Source: Bacteroidales bacterium UBA2198
GTDB lineage: Bacteria > Bacteroidota > Bacteroidia > Bacteroidales > VadinHA17
DNA: 6,342 bases
Direction: 5' to 3'
NCBI GenBank assembly: GCA_002328625.1
Contig: DCVC01000241.1
Location: forward strand, 7,899-14,240
The number at the start of each line of letters is the position of its first letter. The first letter of the stretch is position 1. A program made the position numbers and the translations under genes. The notes beneath the pieces are model-generated. The model saw only the letters and a program-made list of their open reading frames with translations. It had not been told where the DNA came from and searched no databases. This document shows positions 6,274 to 6,342 of the stretch, in pieces.

Positions 6274-6342
6274 TCATTGTTGTATTTCTTCCAGGTTTAT
6301 TTTAGCTTCTTTAAGACTTGTAATCAGATTAAACCTGTTTAC
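6274..6342 (-). CDS. exbD: Probable ExbD paralogue, C-terminal fragment (5' end outside window)
   Basis: On the minus strand the frame is open from the window edge and ends at TGA (6276-6274), giving 22 residues that begin VNRFNLITSLKEA and end NLEEIQQ. The VNRFNLITS segment resembles the last strand of Bacteroidota ExbD proteins, which often end in an NxFNLITS-type sequence. The usual order in this phylum is exbB-exbD-exbD-tonB. It lies one base upstream of the complete exbD, so the two are almost certainly in one operon. With only 22 residues visible, the identity is inferred from the tail and the context. An ExbB C-terminus is the main alternative. Confidence 0.6.
   Translation of the reverse strand, partial: VNRFNLITSLKEAKINLEEIQQ

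Overview
The window looks like ordinary chromosomal DNA from a member of the Bacteroidota, probably a Bacteroidales/Marinilabiliales-type organism. The evidence is an FHS-type hexose transporter beside galactose genes, an exbD-exbD-tonB cluster whose TonB has the N-terminal sequence typical of this phylum, start codons preceded by A-rich stretches rather than Shine-Dalgarno sites, and one promoter-like sequence of the -33 TTTG / -7 TAnnTTTG kind. The genus cannot be named from this sequence alone.

Layout. Positions 1-2537 (+ strand) hold a galactose module: the 3' end of galactokinase (galK), aldose 1-epimerase (galM), and a glucose/galactose-type MFS transporter. The gaps are 48 and 47 bases, so this is probably one operon. 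The transporter imports hexose, GalM converts the beta anomer to the alpha anomer, and GalK phosphorylates it, which is the entry to the Leloir pathway. Positions 2584-4745 (+) hold a second probable unit with its own candidate promoter: a Tat-signal-bearing TIM-barrel protein of the sugar isomerase/epimerase superfamily, followed 10 bases later by a PLP enzyme of the threonine aldolase family. The sequence does not show why these two genes are paired.

Positions 4754-4784 form an imperfect hairpin between convergent genes, most likely the terminator of the minus-strand operon. Positions 4803-6342 (- strand) hold tonB, a long-form exbD, and the 3' end of an upstream gene that looks like a second exbD. 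They belong to one operon that continues beyond the right edge. It encodes the inner-membrane proton-motive-force transducer that energises TonB-dependent outer-membrane (SusC-type) import.

The window has no non-coding stretch over 300 bases. I saw no mobile element, CRISPR array, RNA gene or phage signal, and no clear evidence of a previously undescribed system. The points most worth checking are residue substitutions: neutral residues where FucP has its two essential carboxylates, and a Gln at a probable metal-ligand position of the Tat isomerase-like protein. The dispersed-repeat character of the terminator hairpin and the threonine aldolase pairing also deserve a check.
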